This document shows, one piece after another, positions 1 through 9,403 of a DNA stretch of 64,000 bases; position 1 is the stretch's first letter, and the number at the start of each line of letters is the position of its first letter. The position numbers and the translations under genes were made by a program. Under the pieces are notes generated by a model. It did not search any database. It had not been told where the DNA came from and saw only the letters and a list, made by a program, of their open reading frames with translations. Source of the stretch: Arenimonas metalli CF5-1 (GTDB lineage Bacteria > Pseudomonadota > Gammaproteobacteria > Xanthomonadales > Xanthomonadaceae); NCBI RefSeq assembly GCF_000747155.1, contig NZ_AVCK01000004.1, positions 1-64,000 on the forward strand. The letters run 5' to 3'.

Positions 1-71
1 GCTCCGGCGGCGGCGCGCCGCCCCCGTCGCGCAACGACGATCCGTTCCCGGACGACGACATCCCGTTCTGA
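1..71 (+). CDS. ssb: Single-stranded DNA-binding protein, C-terminal end (partial)
   Basis: Only the last 22 codons are inside the window. They encode a Gly/Pro-rich linker followed by an acidic tail ending DDDIPF, the conserved SSB tip that recruits replication and repair partners such as exonuclease I, RecQ and PriA. The DNA-binding OB fold lies upstream of the window. The stop codon is at 69-71. No hairpin terminator is obvious in the 62 bases before rfbB. The call rests on the tail alone, which is highly characteristic. Confidence 0.85.
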   Translation, partial: SGGGAPPPSRNDDPFPDDDIPF

Positions 72-133
72 TCCTTTTTTCGCGCATCCCCCCCACCGGC
101 CCCGGCCGGGCGTTTTCGTGCAGGAGTCCTTGA

Positions 134-1189
134 GTGCAAACCTGGTTCGTGACCGGCGGTGCCGGTTTCATCGGTGGTAACTTCGTGCTCGACGCGGTCG
201 CGTCGGGCGTTCGCGTCATCAACCTCGACGTGCTGACCTACGCCGGCAACCTCGACACCCTGTCGTCGCTGGACGGCAACCCGAACCACGTGTTCGTGCA
301 GGGCGACATCGGCGACCGCGAACTGGTGGCCAAGCTCCTGGCCGAGCACCGCCCGCAGGCCGTGATCAACTTCGCGGCCGAGAGCCACGTCGACCGCTCG
401 ATCGACGGCCCGGCGGCCTTCGTGCAGACCAACGTGGTCGGCACCCTGGCCCTGCTCGAGGCCTCGCGCGATTACTGGAAGTCGCTCGAAGGCGCGGCGA
501 AGGACGGCTTCCGCTTCCTTCACGTCTCCACCGACGAGGTCTACGGCTCGCTGGGCGACGAGGGCAAGTTCACCGAAACCACGCCGTACGCGCCCAATTC
601 GCCCTATTCGGCGTCCAAGGCCGCGTCCGACCACCTGGTGCGGGCCTTCCACCACACCTACGGGCTGCCGGTGCTGACCACCAACTGCTCGAACAACTAC
701 GGCCCGTTCCAGTTCCCCGAGAAGCTCATCCCGCTGATCATCCAGAAGGCCCTGGCCGGCGCCCCGCTGCCGGTCTACGGTGACGGCCGCAACGTCCGCG
801 ACTGGCTGTTCGTGAAGGACCACTGCAGCGCCATCCGCCGCGTGCTCGAGGCCGGGCGCGTGGGCGAGACCTACAACGTCGGCGGCGACGCCGAGCGCGA
901 GAACATCCACGTGGTGCGCACCCTGTGCGCGCTGCTCGACGCGCGCCGCCCGCGCGCCGACGGCCAGCCGCGCGAGTCGCAGATCACCTACGTCAAGGAC
1001 CGCCCCGGCCACGACCGCCGCTACGCCATCGACGCCAGCAAGATCCAGGGCGAGCTCGGCTGGGCGCCCACGGTCAGCTTCGAGGAAGGCATGGCCGCCA
1101 CGGTCGAGTGGTACCTGGCCAACGAGGCCTGGGTGAACCGCGTGCTCGACGGCAGCTACCGCCTCGAACGCATCGGCACGGAGGCCTGA
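134..1189 (+). CDS. rfbB: dTDP-glucose 4,6-dehydratase RfbB
   Basis: Converts dTDP-glucose to dTDP-4-keto-6-deoxyglucose, the second step of dTDP-L-rhamnose synthesis for surface polysaccharide. The 351-residue extended short-chain dehydrogenase has the NAD-binding TGGAGFIG motif near residue 7, the catalytic STDEVYG segment and the YSASK (YxxxK) motif. The start is GTG, preceded by CAGGAGT, a good ribosome-binding site. It is the first gene of rfbBACD; rfbA starts one base after its stop. Length and motifs are typical of the family. Confidence 0.96.
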   Translation: MQTWFVTGGAGFIGGNFVLDAVASGVRVINLDVLTYAGNLDTLSSLDGNPNHVFVQGDIGDRELVAKLLAEHRPQAVINFAAESHVDRSIDGPAAFVQTNVVGTLALLEASRDYWKSLEGAAKDGFRFLHVSTDEVYGSLGDEGKFTETTPYAPNSPYSASKAASDHLVRAFHHTYGLPVLTTNCSNNYGPFQFPEKLIPLIIQKALAGAPLPVYGDGRNVRDWLFVKDHCSAIRRVLEAGRVGETYNVGGDAERENIHVVRTLCALLDARRPRADGQPRESQITYVKDRPGHDRRYAIDASKIQGELGWAPTVSFEEGMAATVEWYLANEAWVNRVLDGSYRLERIGTEA

Positions 1190-1190
1190 C

Positions 1191-2075
1191 ATGGCGCGCA
1201 AGGGAATCATCCTCGCCGGCGGCTCCGGCACCCGGCTGTATCCGATCACGCAGTCGGTCAGCAAGCAGCTGCTGCCGGTGTACGACAAGCCGATGATCTA
1301 CTACCCGCTCAGCGTGCTGATGCTGGCGGGCATCCGCGAAGTGCTGGTGATCAATACCCCGCACGAGCAGGAGCTGTTCAAGCGCCTGCTGGGCGACGGT
1401 TCGCAGTGGGGCATGAAGATCGAATACGCCGTGCAGCCGAGCCCGGACGGCCTGGCCCAGGCCTTCCTGATCGGCCGTGAGTTCCTGGCCGGCCAGCCCA
1501 GCTGCCTGGTGCTGGGCGACAACATCTTCCACGGCACCGGCCTGACCGAGCTGCTGCAGCGCGCCGACGCGCGCGAGCACGGCGCCACGGTGTTCGGCTA
1601 TTACGTGCGCGACCCGGAGCGCTACGGCGTGGCCGAGTTCGACGCCACCGGCAAGGTGGTGGGCCTGGAAGAAAAGCCGGCCAAGCCGAAGTCGAACTAC
1701 GCCGTCACTGGCCTGTACTTCTACGACGGCCGCGCGCCGGAGTTCGCGGCGGCGCTCAAGCCCTCGCCGCGCGGCGAGCTCGAGATCACCGATCTCAACC
1801 GCTGCTACCTCGAGGAAGGCGCGCTGCAGCTCGAGCAGCTCGGCCGCGGCTACGCCTGGCTCGACACCGGCACCCACCAGTCGCTGCTGGAGGCATCGAA
1901 CTTCATCGAGACCATCGAGGCACGCCAGGGCCTGCGCGTTTGCTGCCCGGAGGAGATCGCCTGGGGCAACGGCTGGATCGACGACGCCCAGCTGCAGGCC
2001 CTGGCCAAGCCGCTGGCCAAGAACGGCTACGGTGAGTACCTGCTGTCGCTGGTGCAGCGCGGGGTCGTAAAGTGA
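1191..2075 (+). CDS. rfbA: Glucose-1-phosphate thymidylyltransferase RfbA
   Basis: Makes dTDP-glucose from dTTP and glucose 1-phosphate, the first step of the dTDP-rhamnose pathway. The 294-residue protein has the N-terminal nucleotidyltransferase signature [11 protein letters not shown], followed by the [10 protein letters not shown] segment that carries the catalytic lysine. Length matches RmlA. It starts one base after the rfbB stop, and its TGA overlaps the GTG start of rfbC, so translation is probably coupled. Confidence 0.96.
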   Translation: MARKGIILAGGSGTRLYPITQSVSKQLLPVYDKPMIYYPLSVLMLAGIREVLVINTPHEQELFKRLLGDGSQWGMKIEYAVQPSPDGLAQAFLIGREFLAGQPSCLVLGDNIFHGTGLTELLQRADAREHGATVFGYYVRDPERYGVAEFDATGKVVGLEEKPAKPKSNYAVTGLYFYDGRAPEFAAALKPSPRGELEITDLNRCYLEEGALQLEQLGRGYAWLDTGTHQSLLEASNFIETIEARQGLRVCCPEEIAWGNGWIDDAQLQALAKPLAKNGYGEYLLSLVQRGVVK

Positions 2076-2629
2076 AAGTGACCGAGACCGCCCTGCCGGG
2101 CTGCCTCATGTTCGAGCCGAAGGTGTTCGGCGACGACCGCGGCTTCTTCTTCGAAAGCTGGAACCGCGCCGCCTTCGCCGAGCACGGGCTTTCGCCCGTG
2201 TTCGTGCAGGGCAACGTGTCCTCCTCGGTGCGCGGCGTGCTGCGCGGGCTGCACTACCAGTGGCCCAACCCGCAGGCCAAGTACGTCAGCGTGCTCGAGG
2301 GCGAGGTATACGACGTCGCCGTCGACATCCGCCGCGGCTCGCCCACCTTCGGCCGCTCGGTCGGGGTGGTGCTGTCGGCCGAGAACAAGCGCCAGTTCTG
2401 GATCCCCGAGGGCTTCGCCCACGGCTTCGTGGTGCTGTCCGAACGCGCCACCTTCCATTACCTCGTCACCGCGCCCTACGACCGCGCCGCCGACGCCAAC
2501 CTGCGCTGGAACGACGCCACCTTCGGCATCGACTGGCCGGTGTCCGAGCCGCTGCTCTCGCCCAAGGACGCGGTCGCGCCCTTCCTCGCCGACGTCGCCG
2601 AGGATCGCCTGCCGGTCTACGCCGGATGA
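2072..2629 (+). CDS. rfbC: dTDP-4-dehydrorhamnose 3,5-epimerase RfbC
   Basis: Epimerises C3 and C5 of dTDP-4-keto-6-deoxyglucose. The 185-residue RmlC-type cupin has the [10 protein letters not shown] segment with the catalytic His and the GFAHGF motif. GTG start in a 4-base overlap with the rfbA stop; its own stop overlaps the rfbD ATG. Standard size for the family. Confidence 0.95.
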   Translation: MKVTETALPGCLMFEPKVFGDDRGFFFESWNRAAFAEHGLSPVFVQGNVSSSVRGVLRGLHYQWPNPQAKYVSVLEGEVYDVAVDIRRGSPTFGRSVGVVLSAENKRQFWIPEGFAHGFVVLSERATFHYLVTAPYDRAADANLRWNDATFGIDWPVSEPLLSPKDAVAPFLADVAEDRLPVYAG

Positions 2630-3522
2630 GGATCCTGCTGCTGGGCGCCAACGGGCAGGTCGGCGATGCCCTGCGCGGGCCGCTGGCCGCCCGCGGCGAA
2701 CTCATCGCCACCACCCGCAGCGGCCAGCTGCCGGACGGCTCGGCCTGCCTCGCCGCCGATTTCTCCGAACCCGCCAGCCTGGCTGGGCTGGTCAATGCGG
2801 TTCGCCCCGACTGGGTGGTGAATGCCGCCGCCTACACCGCGGTCGACCGCGCCGAGGACGAGCCGGAGCTCGCCCACCGCATCAATGCCGAGGCCCCGGG
2901 CGTGCTGGCCCGCGCCTGCGCCGCCGCGGGCGTTCCTTTCGTGCACCTGTCCACTGACTACGTGTTCGACGGCAGCGCCCGCCGGCCGCTGGTCGAGACC
3001 GATCCGGCCGCCCCGCTGGGCGCCTACGGCCTCAGCAAGTGGCAGGGCGAGCAGGCCGTTCGCGACAGCGGCGCCACGCACCGCATCTTTCGCCTGAGCT
3101 GGGTGTACGCCGCGCGCGGCAGCAACTTCCTGCTGACGATGCTGCGCCTGGCGCGCGAACGCGGCCACCTGCGCGTGGTCGCCGACCAGGTCGGCGCGCC
3201 CACCGCGGCCCACCGCATCGCCGCGGCGCTGGCCGGCACGCTGGACGTCGCGCCGGCCGCCAGCGGCACCTGGCACCTCGCCGCCGAGGGCGAGTGCAGC
3301 TGGCATGAGTTCGCGGCGGCCATCTTCGAAGGTGCAGTGGCCCGCGGCCTGCTGGCCGCGGCGCCGACCCTGGAAGCCATCACCAGCGACCAGTACCCGA
3401 CCAAGGCGAAGCGCCCGGCCTACTCACGGCTTGATTCCAGCGCCTTCGCGCGTGACTTCGGCACCGGCCTGGGCGACTGGCGCGACGGCCTGTCCGACGT
3501 CCTCGACGAACTGGCCCGCTAA
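2626..3522 (+). CDS. rfbD: dTDP-4-dehydrorhamnose reductase RfbD
   Basis: NAD(P)H-dependent last step giving dTDP-L-rhamnose. The ATG at 2626 overlaps the rfbC stop (ATGA). The resulting 298 residues begin with a dinucleotide-binding GANGQVGDAL motif and carry STDYVFDG and YGLSK (YxxxK). The reading frame stays open upstream to 2260, but that part only shadows rfbC and is not used. Last gene of the operon; a REPIN-type palindrome follows 13 bases after the stop. Confidence 0.95.
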   Translation: MRILLLGANGQVGDALRGPLAARGELIATTRSGQLPDGSACLAADFSEPASLAGLVNAVRPDWVVNAAAYTAVDRAEDEPELAHRINAEAPGVLARACAAAGVPFVHLSTDYVFDGSARRPLVETDPAAPLGAYGLSKWQGEQAVRDSGATHRIFRLSWVYAARGSNFLLTMLRLARERGHLRVVADQVGAPTAAHRIAAALAGTLDVAPAASGTWHLAAEGECSWHEFAAAIFEGAVARGLLAAAPTLEAITSDQYPTKAKRPAYSRLDSSAFARDFGTGLGDWRDGLSDVLDELAR

Positions 3523-3534
3523 CCCGGTAAACCG

Positions 3535-3597
3535 GTAGGAGGGCCTTCAGGCCCGAAGCTCTTCGCCGAAAAGCTTCGGGCCTGAAGGCCCTCCTAC
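3535..3597. repeat. REPIN: two inverted REP palindromes
   Basis: Two 26-base arms (3535-3560 and 3572-3597), perfect inverted copies beginning GTAGGAGGGCCTTCAGG, flank an 11-base spacer. Nearly identical elements lie at 47936-47998 and 56455-56517. It sits between convergent rfbD and the peptide transporter and could act as a bidirectional transcription barrier. REP elements of this form are moved by RAYT transposases, none of which is in the window. Confidence 0.85.
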
Positions 3598-3611
3598 ATT
3601 CATCCTTGGGA

Positions 3612-5201
3612 TCAGTCCGGGCGCATCAGCTTCTTGAGCAGCGGCGTCAGCGCGAACATCAGCACGCCGCCGGCCAGGCCAATCCACATCATGTCGGTGA
3701 ACACGCTGGAGTAGACGCCCAGCGCGCGCGGGATGTCGAAGCTGCCGTCGGCATTGGGCGCGATCGAGGCCCAGGTGCCCATGCGTCCGGCGATGATTTC
3801 GCCGAAGGCCGAGAACAGGAACCAGGCGCCCATCATCAGGCCCACCGCGCGCTTGATCGACAGCGAGGTCACCGCGGCCAGGCCGATCGGCGACAGCACC
3901 ATCTCGCCCACCACCAGCACGGCGTAGGCGAGGACCAGCCACCACACGCTGACCAGCCCGTCGCTGCCCGGGTTCGCCGCCGACCAGGCCAGCACGCCGA
4001 AGGCCAGGCCGCAGAACACCAGGCCCCAGGCGAACTTGGCCGGGTAGCTCGGGTTCATGCCCATCTTGTCGAGCTTGGGCCACAGCCACGCGAACGGCAG
4101 CGAGAACAGGATCACGAACAGGGCGCCGAAGGCCGTGGTCTGGCCGGCGGTCCAGGTGATGCCGAAGGTATCGCGGTCCATCGCGCGGTCCGCCATCGCC
4201 ACCCACGGGCCGTAGCTCTGCTCGTAGAGGCCCCAGAACAGCGCGCTGACCACGATCAGCACCATCAGCACGATCATCCGGCCCTTCTCGACCCGGGTCA
4301 GGTCGGTGAGCATCAGCCGGATGAACCAGGCGAACAGCGCCGCGCCCATGAGCACGGCGACCACTTCGGTCAGGGTCGGCTCGTGGCCGCCCAGCATCGC
4401 GGTCAGCGGCGCGAAGCTCACGCGGGTCTGCAGCACCTGCCACACCACCACCGCCAGCACGAGGCCGCCCAGGTAGATCATCCACTCGCGCGAGATGCCG
4501 GCGAACACCGGCGCGCGCAGCGCCACCGGGTCGGACGGCTCGGCCTGGCCCAGCAGGTGTTTCTGGCCGAGCACGAACTGCACCAGGCCCAGCGCCATCA
4601 TCACGCCGGCCAGGCCGAAGCCCCAGCCCCAGCCAATTGTTTCGCCGATATAGCCCACCACGATCGAGGCCAGGAAGGCGCCGACGTTGATGCCCATGTA
4701 GAAGATGGTGAAGCCGGAATCGCGGCGCGGGTCGTTGTCGGCATACAGGCGGCCGACGATGGTGGAGATGTTGGGCTTGAGGAAGCCGACGCCCACGCCG
4801 ATCAGGGCCAGCGAGGCGTACATCACCTGCAGCGCGAACTCGTCGCGCACGCCCTGGCCCTGGATGCCGGTGGCCGCGTCACCCGTGTAGGCCATGCCCA
4901 GCTGGCCCAGCACCAGCAGCAGGCCGCCGAAGATCACCGCCTTGCGCATGCCCAGGTAGCGGTCGGCCAGCAGGCCGCCCAGCAGCGGCAGCGCGTACGC
5001 CAGGCCGGCGTAGGTGCCCAGCAGCAGGTAGCCGTCGGCGTCGGCGAACAGGTGGTACTTGGTGAGGTACAGCAGCAGCAGCGTCTTCATGCCGTAGAAG
5101 GCGAAGCGCTCCCACATCTCGGTCATGAAGCAGACGAACAGCCCCTTGGGGTGGCCGAGCAGTTCGCCCGACTGGGCGGATAGGGCAGCGTTGTGGGTCA
5201 C
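3612..5201 (-). CDS. POT/PTR family proton-dependent oligopeptide transporter
   Basis: Major-facilitator protein of 529 residues that imports di- and tripeptides with protons across the inner membrane. The N-terminal segment EMWERFAFYGM contains the family ExxER proton-coupling motif, and many hydrophobic helices follow. The GTG at 5201 is chosen because the frame further upstream encodes poor sequence and GGAG lies 8 bases before it. It diverges from the S9 peptidase gene, a sensible pairing for peptide use. Substrate range cannot be read from sequence. Confidence 0.9.
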   Translation of the reverse strand: MTHNAALSAQSGELLGHPKGLFVCFMTEMWERFAFYGMKTLLLLYLTKYHLFADADGYLLLGTYAGLAYALPLLGGLLADRYLGMRKAVIFGGLLLVLGQLGMAYTGDAATGIQGQGVRDEFALQVMYASLALIGVGVGFLKPNISTIVGRLYADNDPRRDSGFTIFYMGINVGAFLASIVVGYIGETIGWGWGFGLAGVMMALGLVQFVLGQKHLLGQAEPSDPVALRAPVFAGISREWMIYLGGLVLAVVVWQVLQTRVSFAPLTAMLGGHEPTLTEVVAVLMGAALFAWFIRLMLTDLTRVEKGRMIVLMVLIVVSALFWGLYEQSYGPWVAMADRAMDRDTFGITWTAGQTTAFGALFVILFSLPFAWLWPKLDKMGMNPSYPAKFAWGLVFCGLAFGVLAWSAANPGSDGLVSVWWLVLAYAVLVVGEMVLSPIGLAAVTSLSIKRAVGLMMGAWFLFSAFGEIIAGRMGTWASIAPNADGSFDIPRALGVYSSVFTDMMWIGLAGGVLMFALTPLLKKLMRPD

Positions 5202-5314
5202 AGGGTGGCTCCGTGGCAGGACGGCCGAGTATAGCCATCCCTGTACCAAGGTCGCCTTTGCGTCCCCCGCCCCGGCTGCCTACCATGGGGGCCTCGCCAC
5301 CGGAGGCCGATTCG

Positions 5315-7378
5315 ATGACCCTGCGTCCCGCCCTGATCGCCCTGCTGCTGCCGGCCCTGCTGCCCGCCGCCAGCCAGGCCGCCCGTCCCTTCGACGCCCG
5401 CGACATGGTCACGCTGGACCGCGTGTCCTCGCCGACGCTGTCGCCCGACGGCCGCAAGCTGGTGGTGGCGGTGCGCGAGGTCGATTTCGAGGCCAACAAG
5501 GCCAGCACCGGCCTGTGGATCGAGGACCTGCTGGCCCGCGACGCGGCGCCGCCGGTGCGCTTCACCGCCGAGGGCTTCAGCGTGAACAGCCCGGCGTTCT
5601 CGCCCGATGGCGCGCACGTCTATTTCCTCAGCGCCAAGTCGGGTTCGCAGCAGCTCTGGAAGCAGGGCGTGGCCGGCGGCGACGCCGTGCAGGTCACCGA
5701 CTTCCCGCTCGACGTCGGCAGCTACAAGCTCGCGCCCGACGGCCAGTCGGTGGCGGTGAGCTTCGAAGTGTTCCCCGACTGCGCCGACCTCGCCTGCACC
5801 AAGGTGCGGCTGGACGAAAAGGCCGCGGCCAAGACCACCGGCGTGCTCTACGACAAGCTGTTCGTGCGCCACTGGGACACCTGGATGGACGGCCGCCTGA
5901 ACCAGCTGTTCGTCGCCCGCTTCGGCGCCGACGGCAAGGCCTCGGGCGAGCCGGTGCGCGTGTCGGCCGGCGTGCCCGGCGACATCCCGTCCAAGCCCTT
6001 CGGCGACGCCAGCGAGTACGCCTGGGCGCCGGACGGCCAGTCGATCGTCTACAGCGTGCGCGCCGCCGACCGCGGCGAGGCCTGGTCCACCAACTTCGAC
6101 CTGCACCGCGTCTGGGTGCGCGCCCGCCGCGCGCCGCAGAACCTGACCGCGTCCAACCCGGCCATGGACACCGGCCCGGTGTTCAGCGCCGACGGCAAGA
6201 CGCTGTACTACCGCGCGATGAAGCGCCCGGGCTTCGAGGCCGACCGCCTCGCGCTGATGGCGATGGACCTGGCCAGCGGCAAGACCCGCGAGATCGCGCC
6301 GGACTGGGACCGCTCGGCAAGCAGCATCACGCTCTCGGCCGATGGCAAGTCCATCTACACCACCACGCAGGACCTCGGCACGTATCCGCTTTACCGCGTC
6401 GAGATCGCGACCGGCGCCGCGACCAAGGTGGTTGCCGGCGGCACGCTGGCGGGCTTCGACCTGGTCGGCGACACGCTGGCCTACGTGGTCAGCGACCTCG
6501 ACACGCCGGGCCAGGCCTTCGTCGCCCGCGCCGACGGCAGCGCCGCGCGCCAGGTCACCCGCGCCAACGAGGAAGCGCTCAAGGACCTGGCGTTCGGCGA
6601 ATTCGAGCAGTTCAGCTTCAAGGGCTGGAACGACGAGACGGTTTACGGCTACGTCGTGAAGCCGGTGGGCTACGAGGAGGGCAAGCAGTACCCGGTGGCC
6701 TTCCTGATCCACGGCGGCCCGCAGGGCAGCTTCGGCGACAACTTCCATTACCGCTGGAACGCGCAGACCTACGCCGGCCAGGGCTTCGCGGTGGTGATGA
6801 TCGACTTCCACGGTTCCACCGGCTACGGCCAGGCCTTCACCGACTCGATCTCGCAGGACTGGGGCGGCAAGCCGCTGGAAGACCTGCAGAAGGGCTGGGC
6901 CTTCGCGCAGCAGAAGTATTCCTTCCTCGACGGCGACCGCGCCTGCGCGCTGGGCGGCAGCTACGGTGGCTACATGGTGGCCTGGATCGCCGGCAACTGG
7001 CCGGATGCGTTCAAGTGCCTGGTCAACCATGCCGGCGTGGTGGATACCCGCATCATGGGCTTCAACACCGAGGAGCTGTGGTTCACCGAGTGGGAGAACG
7101 GCGGCACGCCGGTGCAGGTCCCGCAGAACTACGAGCAGTTCAACCCGATCAACCACGTCTCGAAGTGGAAGTCGCCGATGCTGGTGATCCACGGCCAGAA
7201 GGACTACCGCGTGCTGGTGGAGCAGGGCCTGGCCGCGTTCGGCGCGGCGCAGCGCAACGGCGTCGAAAGCCAGCTGCTGTATTTCCCGGACGAGAACCAC
7301 TGGATCCTGAAGCCGCACAACAGCGTGCAGTGGCATGACGCGGTGAACGACTGGCTCAAGCGCTGGACGAAGGAGTAA
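5315..7378 (+). CDS. S9 family serine peptidase (prolyl oligopeptidase/DPP type), secreted
   Basis: The 687-residue protein starts with a signal peptide (MTLRPALIALLLPALLPA), so it acts in the periplasm or outside the cell. An N-terminal beta-propeller has repeated SPDG-type strands. The C-terminal alpha/beta hydrolase has the nucleophile in GGSYGGY (Ser about 549), then HGQKDYRV and DENHW supplying the Asp and His of the triad. The ATG at 5315 has GGAGG 9 bases upstream; earlier in-frame ATGs lack a signal peptide. It probably releases short peptides for the divergent POT transporter. Confidence 0.92.
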   Translation: MTLRPALIALLLPALLPAASQAARPFDARDMVTLDRVSSPTLSPDGRKLVVAVREVDFEANKASTGLWIEDLLARDAAPPVRFTAEGFSVNSPAFSPDGAHVYFLSAKSGSQQLWKQGVAGGDAVQVTDFPLDVGSYKLAPDGQSVAVSFEVFPDCADLACTKVRLDEKAAAKTTGVLYDKLFVRHWDTWMDGRLNQLFVARFGADGKASGEPVRVSAGVPGDIPSKPFGDASEYAWAPDGQSIVYSVRAADRGEAWSTNFDLHRVWVRARRAPQNLTASNPAMDTGPVFSADGKTLYYRAMKRPGFEADRLALMAMDLASGKTREIAPDWDRSASSITLSADGKSIYTTTQDLGTYPLYRVEIATGAATKVVAGGTLAGFDLVGDTLAYVVSDLDTPGQAFVARADGSAARQVTRANEEALKDLAFGEFEQFSFKGWNDETVYGYVVKPVGYEEGKQYPVAFLIHGGPQGSFGDNFHYRWNAQTYAGQGFAVVMIDFHGSTGYGQAFTDSISQDWGGKPLEDLQKGWAFAQQKYSFLDGDRACALGGSYGGYMVAWIAGNWPDAFKCLVNHAGVVDTRIMGFNTEELWFTEWENGGTPVQVPQNYEQFNPINHVSKWKSPMLVIHGQKDYRVLVEQGLAAFGAAQRNGVESQLLYFPDENHWILKPHNSVQWHDAVNDWLKRWTKE

Positions 7379-7385
7379 GCCCCCC

Positions 7386-8138
7386 GTGAGCGCCCAGGTC
7401 GTCGACCTAGACAGACTGCGCAAGAGCTGCGCGCAGTGTTCGCTGCACGTGCTGTGCCTGCCGGCCGGCATCGGCGGCAGCGACCTGCAGCAGCTCGACG
7501 ACATCGTGCGCAACAAGCGCCCGCTGGAGCAGGGCGAAACCCTGTTCCGCGCGGGCCAGAACCTGGGCTCGCTGTTCGTGGCGCGCGAGGGCGCGTTCAA
7601 GACCCTCGCCACCAACCAGGACGGCGACGTGCAGGTGATCGGCTTCCACCTGCCCGGCGAGCTGATGGGCCTGGACGCGCTGGGCAGCGGCCACCACGCC
7701 TGCGAGGCGCAGGCGCTGACCCGCGCCACCGTGTGCGAGATCCCGCTCACCCAGCTCGAGCACGTGTGCTCGAAGGTGCCGGGCCTGCAGCACCAGCTGC
7801 TGCGCATCATCGGCCAGGGCATCAACCGCGACCAGACGCACATGGAAATGCTCGGCCGGCGGCAGGCGCCGGAGCGGCTGGCGCTGTTCCTGCACGGGCT
7901 GTCGGAACGCTACAAGCTGCTCGGCCGCCCCGGCGACCAGTTCATGCTGCCCATGAGCCGCGAGGACATCGCCAGCTACCTCGGCATGGTGATCGAAACC
8001 GTCAGCCGCACGCTGACCAGGATGCAGGACGACGGCATCATCTCCGTCCGCGGCCGCCAGCTGCAGATCCTGGACATGGCCCGCCTCGACGCCATGGTCC
8101 ACGGCCCCGCCAAACCCGCCTCCCGCGCCCACCCCTGA
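7386..8138 (+). CDS. fnr: FNR-type transcriptional regulator (Crp/Fnr family)
   Basis: A 250-residue regulator with a cyclic-nucleotide-like N-terminal domain and a C-terminal helix-turn-helix. Cysteines at 15, 18 and 24 plus a fourth in HHACEAQ match the four ligands of the oxygen-sensing 4Fe-4S cluster of E. coli FNR. The recognition helix has ETVSR, the ExxSR pattern that reads TTGAT/ATCAA-type half-sites. GTG start 7 bases after the S9 peptidase stop. It lies next to the cbb3 operon and is a likely activator of the FNR-like boxes in this window, together with the paralogue at 45699-46454. Confidence 0.88.
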   Translation: MSAQVVDLDRLRKSCAQCSLHVLCLPAGIGGSDLQQLDDIVRNKRPLEQGETLFRAGQNLGSLFVAREGAFKTLATNQDGDVQVIGFHLPGELMGLDALGSGHHACEAQALTRATVCEIPLTQLEHVCSKVPGLQHQLLRIIGQGINRDQTHMEMLGRRQAPERLALFLHGLSERYKLLGRPGDQFMLPMSREDIASYLGMVIETVSRTLTRMQDDGIISVRGRQLQILDMARLDAMVHGPAKPASRAHP

Positions 8139-8150
8139 CCCTCGGGCCCT

Positions 8151-8175
8151 GTGGGAGGGACTTCAGTCCCGATGC
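8151..8175. repeat. Single REP palindrome
   Basis: GTGGGAGGGACTTCAGTCCC is a diverged, unpaired relative of the arms of the REPINs at 3535, 47936 and 56455. The internal GGGACTTCAGTCCC forms a short hairpin just after the fnr stop. Confidence 0.7.
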
Positions 8176-8180
8176 TTTTT

Positions 8181-8410
8181 TGACGCGGATTTACGCGGAT
8201 AAGCGCGGATAAAGCAAAGGCTGGAGTGGTTCCCGGCGAGAAAAAAGGGGTCAGAGTAATTATTTGTTTGAAACAAATAATTGCTCTGACCCCTTTGTTC
8301 TCCTTGGTTCTTTGTTGCGACCTTTGCGTGACCCGCCGCACTCGCCCCGGCTCACTCTTGGCTTCCTCGCTCTATCCGCATTTCATCCGCGTAAATCCGC
8401 GTCAAAAAAA
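8181..8410. repeat. Inverted arrays of 10-nt-spaced CGGAT with a nested palindrome
   Basis: The gap between fnr and safE holds no gene. At the left, GCGGAT occurs three times exactly 10 bases apart (8181-8210). At the right, 8371-8403 carries the reverse complement, ending ATCCGCGTAAATCCGCGTC. Between them, 8244-8296 is a separate palindrome with GGGGTCAGAG arms of 26 bases, one mismatch. Related arrays lie at 21729-21853 and 54827-55044. No protein or known RNA is recognised here. Confidence 0.8.
8244..8296. repeat. GGGGTCAGAG palindrome nested in the CGGAT array
   Basis: Left arm 8244-8269 and right arm 8271-8296 are inverted copies with one mismatch. The outer part is G/C-rich (GGGGTCAGAG), the inner part A/T-rich (AATTATTTGTTT). 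Similar GGGGTCAGAG repeats are known as REP-like elements in other proteobacteria (from memory). Its position inside the outer array suggests insertion of one repeat into another. Confidence 0.75.
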
Positions 8411-8411
8411 G

Positions 8412-9128
8412 TCAGACCGAGCGACAGCCGAGGGCGACGAGGATGTCGTGGACGGCGGGTTGGGTGGCGAGCCAGGGGCCGGCCATCGTGATGATGCCGG
8501 CGAAGGCGATCACCGCGGCGCCGCCGACGCGCCAGCCGCGGCGCTGCAGCAGGCCGCCCAGGCGCGCGCCGCTCCAGGTGATCGGCAGCATCGTGGCCAG
8601 GGTGCCGGTGCCGAAGGCGAGCATCAGCAGGGCGCCGTGCAGGGCGCTGGCCTCGAGCCAGGCGGCGGCCAGCAGGGTGGTCGAGAGGCCGCAGGGCAGC
8701 CAGCCCCAGAACAGGCCCAGCACCCACGGGCGCAGCGGACCGGCCGCGGGCACCACGCGCGCCTGCAGCGGCCGCAGCTTCTGCCAGAACCACTGGCCGC
8801 CGCGCGCAACGAATCCGAGGCGCGCGGGCCACAGCAGCCGCGCGGCCGCCACCAGCAGCACCACGCCCATCGCGACGCGCAGTGACGTGGCCAGTCCGTC
8901 CGAGCGCGCCAGCGTGAGCAAGCCACCCCCGAACCCGCCGACGATCGCGCCCGCCAGCGCGTAGCCCAGCAGCCGGCCGCCGTTGAGCGCGAACGCCGGC
9001 CCGAATCCCGGCTTCGGCAGCGACGCGGCCAGCCCGGTCGCGATGCCGCCGCACATGGCCGCGCAGTGCAGCCCGCCGAGCAGGCCGGTGAGCAGGGCCG
9101 CCAGCAGGACGGTGAGATCGACCGGCAT
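8412..9128 (-). CDS. Sulfite exporter TauE/SafE-like membrane protein of the cco operon
   Basis: A 238-residue polytopic membrane protein (DsbD_2/UreH-like fold) beginning with GGLHCAAMCGG, a Cys pair in the first helix typical of this family next to ccoS. A second Cys motif occurs in FWGWLPCGLST. Members encoded with cbb3 oxidases are thought to help copper handling during oxidase maturation; no substrate is proven. The start overlaps the ccoS stop (TGATG), so it is the last gene of the operon. Confidence 0.85.
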   Translation of the reverse strand: MPVDLTVLLAALLTGLLGGLHCAAMCGGIATGLAASLPKPGFGPAFALNGGRLLGYALAGAIVGGFGGGLLTLARSDGLATSLRVAMGVVLLVAAARLLWPARLGFVARGGQWFWQKLRPLQARVVPAAGPLRPWVLGLFWGWLPCGLSTTLLAAAWLEASALHGALLMLAFGTGTLATMLPITWSGARLGGLLQRRGWRVGGAAVIAFAGIITMAGPWLATQPAVHDILVALGCRSV

Positions 9129-9403
9129 CAGTCGTCCTGGCGCGGTGGCGGCGCGACGTGCGGCGCGACGTGCGGCGCGTTGTGCATCGTGTTGGGCGCC
9201 GTGTTGGGCGGCGCGTTCGGCCGCGTGTCGCGCGCAGGGTCGCGCCCGGGCGCCGGCGCGGGGCGCTCGTCGTCGCCGAGGATGTCGAGCGAGGGCGTGT
9301 CGAGGTCGTCGAACTGCCCGCGCCGCACCGCCCACAGGAAGGCGCCGATGGCGACCAGCAGCAGCACCAGCGAGATCGGCACCAGGGCGAGCAGGATGTT
9401 CAT
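9128..9403 (-). CDS. ccoS: cbb3 oxidase maturation protein CcoS
   Basis: A 91-residue protein with one N-terminal transmembrane helix (MNILLALVPISLVLLLVAIG) and the FLWAVRRGQFDDLD segment diagnostic of CcoS, which is needed to insert heme and copper into CcoN. The C-terminal third is unusual, a Pro/Asn/His-rich low-complexity tail (PNTAPNTMHNAPHVAPHVAP) from short tandem DNA repeats; most CcoS proteins end soon after the GD-E region. Overlaps ccoI by 4 bases. Confidence 0.92.
   Translation of the reverse strand: MNILLALVPISLVLLLVAIGAFLWAVRRGQFDDLDTPSLDILGDDERPAPAPGRDPARDTRPNAPPNTAPNTMHNAPHVAPHVAPPPRQDD

Noticed and set aside
5198-7843. An 881-codon open frame on the minus strand opposite the S9 peptidase and fnr
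   Set aside because: It is antisense to two well-supported genes, has a composition dominated by Ala/Arg/Gly/Val/His, and no domain. High G+C makes such long shadow frames common here.
9158-9240. Tandem-repeat or CRISPR-like array in the ccoS tail
   Set aside because: The short repeats are in frame, few and unequal, and encode the low-complexity C-terminus of CcoS; there are no spacers.
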